Shown here: piece after piece, positions 15,293 to 23,602 of the stretch
How positions within the stretch are numbered: the stretch's first letter is position 1
How the letters are laid out: the number at the start of each line of letters is the position of its first letter
Assembly: GCA_964632995.1 (NCBI GenBank)
Contig: CAZWDL010000087.1
Location: 1 to 31,529 of the forward strand
Direction of reading: 5' to 3'
Source of the DNA: CAZWDL01 sp964632995
GTDB taxonomy: Bacteria > Bacteroidota > Bacteroidia > Chitinophagales > Saprospiraceae
Length of the DNA: 31,529 nt
Notes under the pieces: generated by a model
The model's input: only the letters and a program-made list of their open reading frames with translations
Told to the model about the DNA's origin: nothing
The model's database searches: none
Made by a program: the position numbers and the translations under genes

Positions 15293-16110
15293 ATGCCTAC
15301 CGAAAGGGTTCTGATAACAGTAAAAACGTATCCTACTATTTCTGCGAAATACGATGAATTAGTTTGCACAGCAGGCTTTCGCGAAGATGGAAGTTGGGTT
15401 AGAATATACCCAATTCAATTTAGGAAAAATCATATGATGAGCAATATAAAAAATGGCAGTGGATTGAAATCGATCTTGTTAAGAATCTGAGTGATCCAAG
15501 GCCAGAAAGCTATAGACCAGTTAGCCATGATTCAAGAATAAAGATTGTTGGCGAAATAAAAGCTGATGGCGATAGTTGGTATGAAAGAAGGAAAATTGCA
15601 CTTCAAAATGTCCACACTAACAAAACAAAGTTGATTTCTGAAGCAAAAGACAGGAATAAAGTAACATCGTTAGCTGTATTTAAGCCAAGAGAAGTTACTG
15701 AGTTCAAGGTTGAACCAACCAAAAGAGAATGGGATCGTAAAAAGATTGAGAGACTGCGTCAAATGAATCTCTTTGAGAAGCCCACGTCATCGAATAAATT
15801 CGAAGTCGTTAGAAAACTTCCGTATAAGTTTTCCTATACTTTCTTAGACGATGAAGGTGCTCCGAGTACCCTAATGATAGAAGACTGGGAAATTGGTCAG
15901 CTTTATTGTAACTCATTACGCCGAAAAAATGGCGATGAAAAGCAAGCTTGTGAAGATGTCAAGAAAAAGTACTTTGATGATTTTGCAAAAAAGAAAGATT
16001 TGTACCTTTTTTTAGGAACAACAAAAGTAAACCATTTTAGAGCACCAAATCCTTTCGTGATTATTGGAACTTTTCATCCAAAACCAATAACACAAACAAG
16101 GTTATTCTAA
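15293..16110 (+). pseudogene. Partner of the DUF488 gene, broken by one frameshift
   Basis: The first frame (15293-15490) encodes MPTERVLITVKTYPTISAKY, then DELVCTAGFREDGSWVRIYP and so on. Sequence-like continuity then moves to the -1 frame at the A5 run 15425-15429. From 15433 the second frame reads YDEQYKKWQWIEIDLVKN and runs open to 16110 (226 codons), ending with FLGTTKVNHFRAPNPF and FHPKPITQTRLF. One added A in the run would restore a single product of about 273 residues. The family is a hypothetical protein often found next to DUF488 genes. Function is unknown; defence or toxin-antitoxin activity is conceivable. The lesion may be a real mutation, a slippage-controlled site or a sequencing error. 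Composition is as AT-rich as the DUF488 gene. Confidence 0.7.
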
Positions 16111-16181
16111 AAAAGGAACAGCACTATCAAAGCTGCGGGCCGTTAATGCCTAAGTTTTCATTTGCCCGTATTAAATAAAGC

Positions 16182-17003
16182 ATGACCCACTCCATCCCCT
16201 ATCAAAACTACGAAGTCAAAGCCTCTACGGAAGGCAGCGGCGAGGCGCTTCTCTTCCTCCACGGCTGGCCGACCAATTCCAGGCTATGGAAATCACAAGT
16301 CGAAGCTCTGAAAGCGGATTACAAGACCATTACCCTGGACTGGCTGGGCTTCGGCGAGTCCGAAAAACCATTGGAATTCACCTACACCTTTACGCGGAAA
16401 AAGGAAATATTGGATGCGGTACTTTCCTCCCTTTTGCAAAAACACGAAAAAGTTACCCTCGTGGCCCACGACATCGGTGGTCCGCCGGCCATTCTCTGGG
16501 CGAGCGAAAACGAGGAGCGGGTGGAACGCCTGATTCTGTTGAATACCATTATCTATCCGTTTAAAACCAGACTGGACGCCCTGAGCGAGGTGCTGCTACA
16601 CCTCCCGGTTTTGAGGGACGTTTTTGTCAGCCCGTTTGGGTTGAGGCAGGTGATGCGCACCAATACCAAAAGCCGGGGCAAAGCCATTGAGGAGAAAATA
16701 GAGGCTATCTTAGCGCCGTACAAAAAGGCGCTAAACGGGCTTAAACGAAAGACCCTCCTGGAACCGATGGAAGAGGGACGGAAAAATGAAATACACATCC
16801 TCAGCGAAAGGTTCCGGAATCTTCGGGTGAAAAAGTACCTGGTGATCGCCAAAGCCGATCCGCTTTGCTATGCGCATATTCAGAAGCTGAGCGAAGAGAA
16901 TCCGGATGTGCCGGCTTATTATCTCGGGAACTGCGGGCATTTTATGCCAGTTGACCGGCCGGAAGGCTTGAATGAGGTATTGATTGAAATCCTGAAAGGA
17001 TAG
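16182..17003 (+). CDS. Alpha/beta hydrolase, aspartate-nucleophile type
   Basis: The 273-residue alpha/beta hydrolase has the oxyanion motif HGWP (27-30), the nucleophile elbow AHDIGG with Asp97, a likely acid at Asp226 (AKADPLCY) and the catalytic histidine at 253 (GNCGHFMPVDRPEGL). An Asp nucleophile in the elbow is typical of epoxide hydrolases and haloalkane dehalogenases, not esterases. The cap domain (about 125-210) is basic and lysine-rich. The substrate is unknown. GC returns to the chromosomal level here, marking the right end of the AT-rich island. It ends with TAG and converges on the broken GH92 gene. Confidence 0.85.
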   Translation: MTHSIPYQNYEVKASTEGSGEALLFLHGWPTNSRLWKSQVEALKADYKTITLDWLGFGESEKPLEFTYTFTRKKEILDAVLSSLLQKHEKVTLVAHDIGGPPAILWASENEERVERLILLNTIIYPFKTRLDALSEVLLHLPVLRDVFVSPFGLRQVMRTNTKSRGKAIEEKIEAILAPYKKALNGLKRKTLLEPMEEGRKNEIHILSERFRNLRVKKYLVIAKADPLCYAHIQKLSEENPDVPAYYLGNCGHFMPVDRPEGLNEVLIEILKG

Positions 17004-17062
17004 GGGATGAGGGAAGCAGGGTGATGCGGAGCCATTGCTGATTGGCTTGACGGGGCCTCGTA

Positions 17063-17115
17063 CCGGCGAATTTATTCGCCGGGTGTGAAGCCACAAGTTT
17101 CTCGGCGAATAAGTA
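17063..17115. repeat. CGGCGAAT hairpin repeat at the truncated GH92 end
   Basis: CCGGCGAAT (17063-17071) and ATTCGCCGG (17074-17082) form a perfect 9-bp stem. A third half-site, TCGGCGAATAA, occurs at about 17103-17113. The repeat sits where recognisable GH92 sequence stops, between two convergent genes. It may act as a terminator or mark the recombination point that removed the GH92 3' half. Confidence 0.55.
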
Positions 17116-18578
17116 GTCGACGGTGCCTTGCCCGTGGGGTACGTAACCGAGTTCCATATAGGGTTCGAGCTGCCGGTTGCCAACCAGCCCGCCGCAGGGG
17201 TGGGGCCGGCCGGGGGTAGTCTGCACGTGGCGGATGGCTTCTTAGGCCAGCGCCGTATCGTAATTCCGGATCCCCTTCTGATAGGTGCTGTTGATCAGCG
17301 GCGCCTCGTGGGAAGCCACCATAATGCTGGAATACTCCAGCCCGGTAGGCCCTTTGGGTAGCCAGCCGCCCCGTTCGTAGCAGGTGAAGAGCGACTTCAC
17401 CCGGTCGTTGCTCACTTCCGGTGTGGCCAGCGACCATAGCTGGTTCAGGTTCCAGAAGGTATTCCAGGAGGCATCACAGTCGTAGACAATCAGCGTGGTA
17501 TCGGCCGGGGTGACTACCTGCTCGCACATATCGACATATTGCCCGTTGACGTCGCTCCAGATGGTGCGGGAGGCGTAGGAGCGGTAGAAGTTGGTGTAAA
17601 ACTTACGCTTGTCGTTCTCAGCGCCGCCCTCCACGCTGATGCGGCTAAGCAGTTGATTCCATTCCTGCCGAGCATTCTACCTTACAGCCTCAAAATTCCA
17701 TCCGAAGGGTTCCATCTTCGTTTCCAGGTTGAAGCGGGCCTGCTCCACGCTCACCAGGGAGATGCCGCTGCGCACCTGGATGACTTCGCCTTCGGTCGTT
17801 TTAAAGTTCAGCCAGGCCCCCACATCACCCCGGCCGTTGATTTCATCTGTCTCCAGCCATAGCGCCGGATCTTCCGAGCCGCAGGTGGCCTTGTCGTATT
17901 CGAACCTGATCCAGCCGTTGAGCGATTCGAAGGGCTTGTCGAACTGGATGACGAAGTGAATGGTGTATTCGTTGTTCAGACTGGAAAACCAGTCGTAGGT
18001 CTTTTGCTTGGAAAAGCCCTCGATCTCCGTATCGCTCACCCGGCGGATGTAGGCCCAGTCGACCTCGTAGCCGTACTCGGTGGGCGTGAGCAGGTCGATC
18101 AGGATGCGCGCGCTATCCGATGCCGGGAAGGTGTGGCGCTGAAACCCCGCCCGTGTAGTAGCGCTGAGTTCGACCTGCACCCCGTAATCTTCCAGAAAAA
18201 CGGAGTAGTATTCCGGGCTCGCCTCCTCCCGCGCGTGATCGATGCGCGAGCGATAGCCGGCGTCCGGATCCACTTCCCTACCCGGACTGGTGTACAGTGG
18301 TCCCGTGGCGGCATCATCAGCAGGCCGCCCATCACCCAGGAGTGGATGTGACTGAAACCGGCGATGTTGCCGATGTCGTAATCATAACCGGCCTTCCAGC
18401 CCCATTCTTCGTTGTCGGGGCTGAGCTTGACCATACCGAAGGGCATGGAGGGGCCGGGGTAGAGCATCCAGCGCGAGGTTTCGGTGCCGATGAAGGGATC
18501 GACGTAGTCGACGGGCTCCTGACCGTGTGAGGACACGGCATAGAATAGAAAAATCAGATAAAAAGACAGGCGGCTCAT
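17113..18578 (-). pseudogene. Glycoside hydrolase family 92 remnant
   Basis: The start at 18578 (MSRLSFYLIFLFYAVSSHGQ) gives a secretion signal and then the GH92 N-terminus: YVDPFIGTE, PGPSMPFGMVKLSPD, AGFSHIHSWVMGG. A one-base loss near 18305-18310 moves the frame. The protein continues as PLYTSPGREVDPDAGYRSRI to FGWNFEAVR, where a TAG (17677-17679) sits in frame before NARQEWNQLLSRI. An in-frame TAA (17242-17244) then sits between NYDTALA and EAIRHVQTTPGRPHPCGG. Recognisable similarity ends after LGYVPHGQGT, near 17113. Family members are about 720-1000 residues. Here only about 485 codons remain and the catalytic C-terminal part is missing. GH92 enzymes are mostly exo-acting alpha-mannosidases; this copy is certainly inactive. 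Confidence 0.88.
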
Positions 18579-18919
18579 AGGTAATGGATTAAATTGAAAT
18601 GTCCGGTCATTAAATAAATACAATTTTCAGGAATGATATGCCCGGGCAGATTTAAGTGGATGAAGAAATTAAAATACTCCTGCCCGGTGCCCCTTTTACT
18701 CTTTCCGGTCTTTGAGGGAAATCCATCGAATTATGCAAACCGAACGTTTGAATCGATTGAGTTTCTTCTTTTTTATGGGCATGCTGGCGTTTGGAACAGG
18801 GCGTTTTCCATCTGCTTTTTGCCAGTAAAATGAGGAAGTGGCCAACCCCTTTCTGCGGTTTCTGCGGAGTACAGCCGGGCAGGAGGTAGCCGCCAGATAC
18901 AGGAACTTGAAAAAGGCGC
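18579..18919. other. Gene-free stretch between the GH92 remnant and the MgtC/DUF4010 gene
   Basis: I see no gene. The only structure noted is CCGGGCAG (18642-18649) with its complement CTGCCCGG (18680-18687), 30 bases apart. Minus-strand open frames crossing this region overlap the end of the 18920 gene in other frames and are not protein-like. Confidence 0.35.
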
Positions 18920-20215
18920 CTACAGGTTGAGTACGAGAAAGCCCAGCAGGCCGCAGGCGAAAATAACGCCGAAGCCAATGAGGATATACCTGCGCATGGG
19001 CTTGCTGCCGAACCAAAGTGAAATAACCACCTTTACGACGGTATTGGAGAGTGTGGCCAGCAGAATGGCGTTGAGCGCCACCTGCCGGGCGATGGAGGCG
19101 CCGCCCAGTTTGGCCATGGAAATGGTGATGGCGTCGATGTTGGGCAAGGCAGCCACTAAACTGGTCAGATAGGTACCGCTGTTGCCCAGCTTGTCGTTGG
19201 CGAATTCCACCAGCAGCAGAATACCGGTGTACAGGATTGCAAACAGGATTGCTCCCCGCAGGCTCAGCGGGTTGTCGAGGGGCAGCTCTGCCTCATTTTT
19301 GTCGTCGGGACGGTACCGGCGGTAAAAGACATAGGAGACGGCGATTCCCCCCAAAAAGATTATAGCCAGCGGGAGTAGTAAAGGCGCTACCAGCGAGCGG
19401 TCGAAAATATAAACCCATACAAACACCCGCGGCACCATCAGCGTAGAAGCGGCCAGGATGGCAATAGCGGAGCTGACCGCCAGAGCCGGCGCCTTCTGAC
19501 TCTTATGGGAAAAAATCCAGGATACAGCCGTGCTGGAAACGGCGCCGCCCAGAATTCCCGACAGGATTATTCCCCGGTCGGTTCCCAGGAACTTGACCAG
19601 AATATAGGCCAGAAAGCTGAGGCCGGAAACCAGAATGACCACCCATCCGATCTCGTAGGGATTGATGGCCTGGTAAGGTCCTATGTTGGTGTCGGGCAGG
19701 AAAGGAATGAGCAGTGCGGCAATAGAAACGAAGCTGATAAAGGCGAGTAGTTCCTCGCGCGTTAGCCGCCCGATCAGGTTGTGCAGCCGTACCTTCAGGC
19801 TCAAGGCCAGCACGATGAGCACCATCAGGGGTAAGGCCACCTCAATATAGCCGAGGAGCACTACTCCGCCCAGCAGAAAGGAAAGAATCATCGCCACGAT
19901 GGTCGTTCCGCCTACATTGCCCTTTTGGCGCTTGCCCCAGTAAGCAACCGTCACAATAGATATAAATCCGGCCAGCGTAATGACAAACACCCAGGGACTG
20001 AGCACCATACTCAGTAAACTGGACAGAAAGCCCAGCAGCACAATAAAAATAAAGGTGCGCACGCCGGCAAAAAATTCCCGCTCCTTATCCATGGAATGAT
20101 GCTCCCGCTCGATGCCGATAACGAATCCGATCCCGGTCGCGACCACCAGCCGGAGCAGAAAGTCTATCTGGCTGAGCTCGAAGCCCTCGGTTTGTATGAG
20201 TAGCTGTTCTTCCAC
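18920..20215 (-). CDS. MgtC/SapB and DUF4010 membrane protein
   Basis: The 431-residue protein has an N-terminal MgtC/SapB domain (about 18-140) with the signature ATGIGFVIGIERE (26-38) and several membrane segments. A DUF4010 domain follows (about 180-420), another hydrophobic multi-spanning unit. The architecture matches the standard two-domain family. MgtC relatives are linked to magnesium limitation and membrane potential, but the role of the DUF4010 fusion is not established. It lies 72 bp downstream of the universal stress protein gene on the same strand and may be co-transcribed with it. Confidence 0.88.
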   Translation of the reverse strand: MEEQLLIQTEGFELSQIDFLLRLVVATGIGFVIGIEREHHSMDKEREFFAGVRTFIFIVLLGFLSSLLSMVLSPWVFVITLAGFISIVTVAYWGKRQKGNVGGTTIVAMILSFLLGGVVLLGYIEVALPLMVLIVLALSLKVRLHNLIGRLTREELLAFISFVSIAALLIPFLPDTNIGPYQAINPYEIGWVVILVSGLSFLAYILVKFLGTDRGIILSGILGGAVSSTAVSWIFSHKSQKAPALAVSSAIAILAASTLMVPRVFVWVYIFDRSLVAPLLLPLAIIFLGGIAVSYVFYRRYRPDDKNEAELPLDNPLSLRGAILFAILYTGILLLVEFANDKLGNSGTYLTSLVAALPNIDAITISMAKLGGASIARQVALNAILLATLSNTVVKVVISLWFGSKPMRRYILIGFGVIFACGLLGFLVLNL

Positions 20216-20287
20216 GCGCTGCGTCTATTCGTGTTGGTTCCTTTTTCTAACAGCGAATGGGACGTGACGTTTACTCCGGCCAGCTTT

Positions 20288-21118
20288 TCAATGCAGCACC
20301 AGCATCGGCGCCGTCGTATGATAAGCCATCTTTTTGATTACGCTGCGGTGGAAGAGGGATTCGAAGAAATTGCGCTGCTTGCCGATCAGGACCAGCCAGT
20401 CGGCCTCCTGTTCCCGGATAAAGGCGCCGATGGATTCGGCGGGATCGTCGCCCTCCATAAAGTGGTGGCTGTGCTTAATGCCGCTGAAAAATTCGTGCAG
20501 TTTGTGCTGCATCTTTTTGATATCCGGATCGGGTACTTCACCGGAGGGGATGACGTTAAGCGTGAGCAGTCGTTTGCCGAAATGATCCAGTAAGGCTTTC
20601 AGCGGATCGAAGATCCGGAAATCATCGACGCGCCGGAAGTCGGTAGCCAGTACGATCCGGGCGGGGGGCTGGTAGCGCGTCTCTCCCGGTACGATCAGCA
20701 CCGGGCAGTCCAGGTTTTTGGCCACCCTCGCAGCATTAGATCCCAGCAAAACCTCTTCCATCCCGCTGGCGCCCTTGGTGCCGATAACGACGAGGTCGAT
20801 ATCCTCCTCCAGGGTGGTGGCCGACAGGGCGTTGAGCAGCTGGCCTCCGAGCAGCAGCGGGCGAAAAGCCTGTTCGGGGTAGCGCTCGCGCCAGCCTTCC
20901 AGGTGATCTTCCAGACGCTGTTGCTCTTCCTTCACCGGCGGGCTTATCGTAGTGGGAGGCATCTGCCCGTGAATAGGCATAGCCGAAGGCATGGGATAGG
21001 CGTGCATGATGATGAACTCCTGTTTGGCGTCTTTCCAGTCTTTGAACAACTGTAGCGCATATTGTATGGCCGCATGGGCATTGTCGGAGTAATCGGTTGG
21101 TAAGAGGATCTTCTTCAT
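20288..21118 (-). CDS. Tandem-domain universal stress protein (UspA family)
   Basis: The 276-residue protein contains two UspA domains. The first (MKKILLPTDYSDNA to about 145) has the ATP-binding motif G-2x-G-9x-G-S at Gly113, Gly116, Gly126 and Ser127, followed by CPVLIVP. The second begins at ARIVLATDF (about 153) and ends with TTAPMLVLH; its glycine motif is degenerate (IGKQRNFFESLFHRSV). Tandem UspA proteins of this size are common in Bacteroidota. A promoter-like sequence lies at 21197-21229, in the intergenic region shared with the divergent asnA gene. Confidence 0.9.
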   Translation of the reverse strand: MKKILLPTDYSDNAHAAIQYALQLFKDWKDAKQEFIIMHAYPMPSAMPIHGQMPPTTISPPVKEEQQRLEDHLEGWRERYPEQAFRPLLLGGQLLNALSATTLEEDIDLVVIGTKGASGMEEVLLGSNAARVAKNLDCPVLIVPGETRYQPPARIVLATDFRRVDDFRIFDPLKALLDHFGKRLLTLNVIPSGEVPDPDIKKMQHKLHEFFSGIKHSHHFMEGDDPAESIGAFIREQEADWLVLIGKQRNFFESLFHRSVIKKMAYHTTAPMLVLH

Positions 21119-21196
21119 AAGATGCTTGTTGGCAGGTTGATTCCCGGTTCTTTATTCATTCCAAGTGACGAAACCAGCCGGATGTTTATTCAAAAT

Positions 21197-21229
21197 CATA
21201 ATTATCACTTGCAAAGAAGGTAGCAAAAA
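21197..21229 (-). promoter_or_regulatory. Putative promoter of the universal stress protein gene
   Basis: On the minus strand TTTTTG (21224-21229) is followed after 19 bases by TAATTATG (21197-21204), one mismatch from the TAnnTTTG box of the Bacteroidota primary sigma factor. It lies about 80 bp before the start codon at 21118. Confidence 0.4.
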
Positions 21230-21321
21230 TTAGGTGACGGACTGATTTCTATCATGGCCGGTGTCCCGGTAATTTAAGAACTTTTCATTGCCTTATTCCA
21301 ACCATTTAAAACCAAATTCAT

Positions 21322-22452
21322 ATGCAAAAGGACAAAATAGCCGATCTCGCCGGACCAGGCATCAGCACCTATGAAAAAGTAGAGCAGGTTTTACCGGAAG
21401 ACTACCGTGCTTTGCTGAACCCCAAAGAAACCATGCAGGCCCTTTTTGCTGTAAAGCAATACATTGAGGAGCACCTCGCCAAAGAACTGAACCTGATGAT
21501 GGTGCAGGTGCCGCTTATCGTCGACGCCCACAGCGGGATGAATGATATGCTCGACCGCGACGGATCGCGCACCCCCGTCGGCTTCCCCTGCGGCCTGGGA
21601 CTGGAAAAGCGAATCGAAGCGCAGGTGGTGCAGGCGGCCACCAAATGGAAGCGCTTTGCACTCAGTCAATTCGATTGTCAGGTGGGCGAAGGGATCAATA
21701 CCGATATGCGCGCCATCCGCAAGGACTATTTCCTCGACCACGACCACAGCGCCTACGTCGATCAGTGGGACTGGGAACGGGTCATCACTGCCGAAGACCG
21801 GAAGCTGGCGTTTCTCAAAAATATCGTTGGCAAAATATGGAAGGTGATTAAAGGCGCCGAAGATCTGGCTATCGACATGTTCCCGCACCTGAAAACCGAT
21901 CAATACCCGCCCCTGCCGGAAGAACTGACCTTTATCCATGCCGAGGAAATCCTCGATAAATACCCCGACCTGCCCCGCAAGGAACGGGAAACCGCCCTGC
22001 TGCAGGAATATCCCGCCGTATTCATCATCGGCATCGGCTATCCGCTGAAGGATGGTTATCCCCATGAGATGCGTGCGGCCGACTACGACGACTGGGTAAC
22101 CCCAACGATCAAGAAAAACGAAGAACAGTACCACGGTCTCAACGGTGACATCCTCGTCTGGAACCCCGTCACCAAACGCCGTCACGAACTCTCCTCCATG
22201 GGTATCCGCGTCAATGCCGAAACACTGAAACAGCAACTGGCCCTCAGCAACCAACTAGACAACCTGGAGCTGCCCTACCATCAGGGCATCGTAACCGGCG
22301 AATATCCCCTGTCTGTCGGCGGCGGCATCGGACAGTCGCGCACCTACATGCTGCTGCTCCGCAAGGCGCACATCGGGGAGGTGAGCGTGACGGTATGGCC
22401 GGAGCAGCTGCGGGAGATCAGTGAGCGGAAGAATATTTTTGTGCTGAAGTGA
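21322..22452 (+). CDS. asnA: Aspartate-ammonia ligase (asparagine synthetase A)
   Basis: The 376-residue protein matches AsnA, a class II aminoacyl-tRNA-synthetase-like enzyme that makes asparagine from aspartate, ammonia and ATP (EC 6.3.1.1). Key stretches are PLIVDAHSGMNDML (64-77), GEGINTDMRAIRKD (122-135), YVDQWDWE (145-152), FIIGIGYPLKDG, and the C-terminal ATP-site motif GGGIGQSR. It is longer than the about 330-residue E. coli enzyme. Part of the extra length lies in the middle (about 170-235, including the KYPDLPRKERETALLQEYP stretch). All expected motifs are present, so it is probably functional. It is transcribed alone and ends before a long hairpin. Confidence 0.93.
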   Translation: MQKDKIADLAGPGISTYEKVEQVLPEDYRALLNPKETMQALFAVKQYIEEHLAKELNLMMVQVPLIVDAHSGMNDMLDRDGSRTPVGFPCGLGLEKRIEAQVVQAATKWKRFALSQFDCQVGEGINTDMRAIRKDYFLDHDHSAYVDQWDWERVITAEDRKLAFLKNIVGKIWKVIKGAEDLAIDMFPHLKTDQYPPLPEELTFIHAEEILDKYPDLPRKERETALLQEYPAVFIIGIGYPLKDGYPHEMRAADYDDWVTPTIKKNEEQYHGLNGDILVWNPVTKRRHELSSMGIRVNAETLKQQLALSNQLDNLELPYHQGIVTGEYPLSVGGGIGQSRTYMLLLRKAHIGEVSVTVWPEQLREISERKNIFVLK

Positions 22453-22488
22453 GGATCTTTTTTCAGGGAAATTGACGACTGAAAAATA

Positions 22489-22603
22489 GTTTAGGCGCTC
22501 GCCCTCCGGGCTTTGCTGGTTTAGGGGTTTAGAAGATCTGAAACAGGGAATCTCATTTTCAGATCTTCTAAACCAGCCGTCCCGGAGGGGACGACGCCTA
22601 AAC
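22489..22603. terminator. Long composite hairpin between convergent genes
   Basis: Three nested stems span the gap between asnA and the SusD remnant: GTTTAGGCG (22489-22497) with CGCCTAAAC (22595-22603); CCCTCCGGG (22502-22510) with CCCGGAGGG (22581-22589); and an 18-bp perfect pair 22526-22543 with 22557-22574 around a 13-base loop. GGTTTAG is repeated at 22518 and 22526, allowing an alternative pairing. Its position suits a bidirectional terminator, but its size and complexity also fit a dispersed repeat element. Confidence 0.6.
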
Positions 22604-22610
22604 TTATAAC

Positions 22611-23591
22611 CTATTTCACATCAAAAAACAGGCGCGTGGTCACCACATCGCCACCGATGGCGTCGGCAGCGGCTCTCCAGTTGCCCCCGTTCAGTGTCTG
22701 CTCCACAATGGGATAGGTCAGGCGTACGGGAAAGCCCGAAACGGCCATGGGATGAGGCTCCAGCATGGGGTAATCCAGGCGGCGCTGGGCCAGCCAGCCG
22801 GCATATCCCCGGTTATACAGCGCCAGCCAGAGCTGGATGCCGATCTTCTGATCCCACTTGCCTTCAGCGGTGGTGTAAGCAACTTCCGGGTTTTTCAGAT
22901 AGTCTTGAGCTTCCGCTTCCGTACCGCCCCAGTATTGGAAGGAAGCCGTGACGCCCTTGTTGTAATGCTCCTCCGCGGTGCCGCCTACGGCATATCCACG
23001 CTCGACGGCTTCGGCAAGCAGGAACTCCACTTCGGAATAATCGAGAATGACGCCTCCAAAGTCGGGCTGTTTGATGCGATCCGTCACATGGGTGAAATTG
23101 CTGTACGTATTATTTTCGCCGTAGATGCCGGCTACGTAGATCACCTCGTCCGTGGCATCATCCCGGATGTTATCGTCAAAATAATACTTGCGCCGTGGAT
23201 CTCGATAATCTGCAGCTTGTTGGTTTTAGCGGTTTCTTCCTGGAACCACTTCCTGAGCCGAGATTACCTTGGCTGCTTCATCCAGATTTTTCAAGGTGCG
23301 GCGGAAGAGTTCCGCCCAGTGCTGTTCTGGAATATTCCGTTCAACTAATTGATATCTGGCTTCGTCTGTATAGGTCGTTTCTGTCCAGTACTGGCAAAAC
23401 AGGCGGAAGACATTATAATTGACGTTGGTGCTTACCATTTGGTCCACCATGTTTTTCTGAGCAGAAGTAAAAAGAGACTCACCCGGCACTTGCTGCGGGT
23501 TTTTGACGTCTTCGTTTAACTCGTAGAATTCGTCTCCACAAGCCGTGGAGAAGAGCAGTGCAATGATTAAAAGAAAATTATACTTTTTCAT
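22611..23591 (-). pseudogene. SusD/RagB-family lipoprotein with large internal deletion
   Basis: The start at 23591 gives a lipoprotein signal ending in STAC (lipidated Cys18, then GDE). The N-terminal part is typical SusD: QVPGESLFTSAQ, FCQYWTETTYTDEARY, and HWAELFRRTLKNLDEA. It stops at TAA 23226-23228. In the +1 frame the protein continues briefly as EETAKTNKLQIIEI. The C-terminal part then resumes in the original frame as DPRRKYYFDDNIRDDATDEV and runs to 22611. The family is normally 450-550 residues; here about 325 codons remain, so roughly 150-200 central residues are gone at the junction near 23195. SusD binds glycans at the cell surface with SusC. This copy cannot be functional. Confidence 0.85.
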
Positions 23592-23602
23592 ATTGAGATG
23601 GA

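Noticed and set aside
21391..22254. A 287-codon minus-strand frame opposite asnA.
   Set aside because: All AsnA motifs are on the plus strand; this is a shadow.
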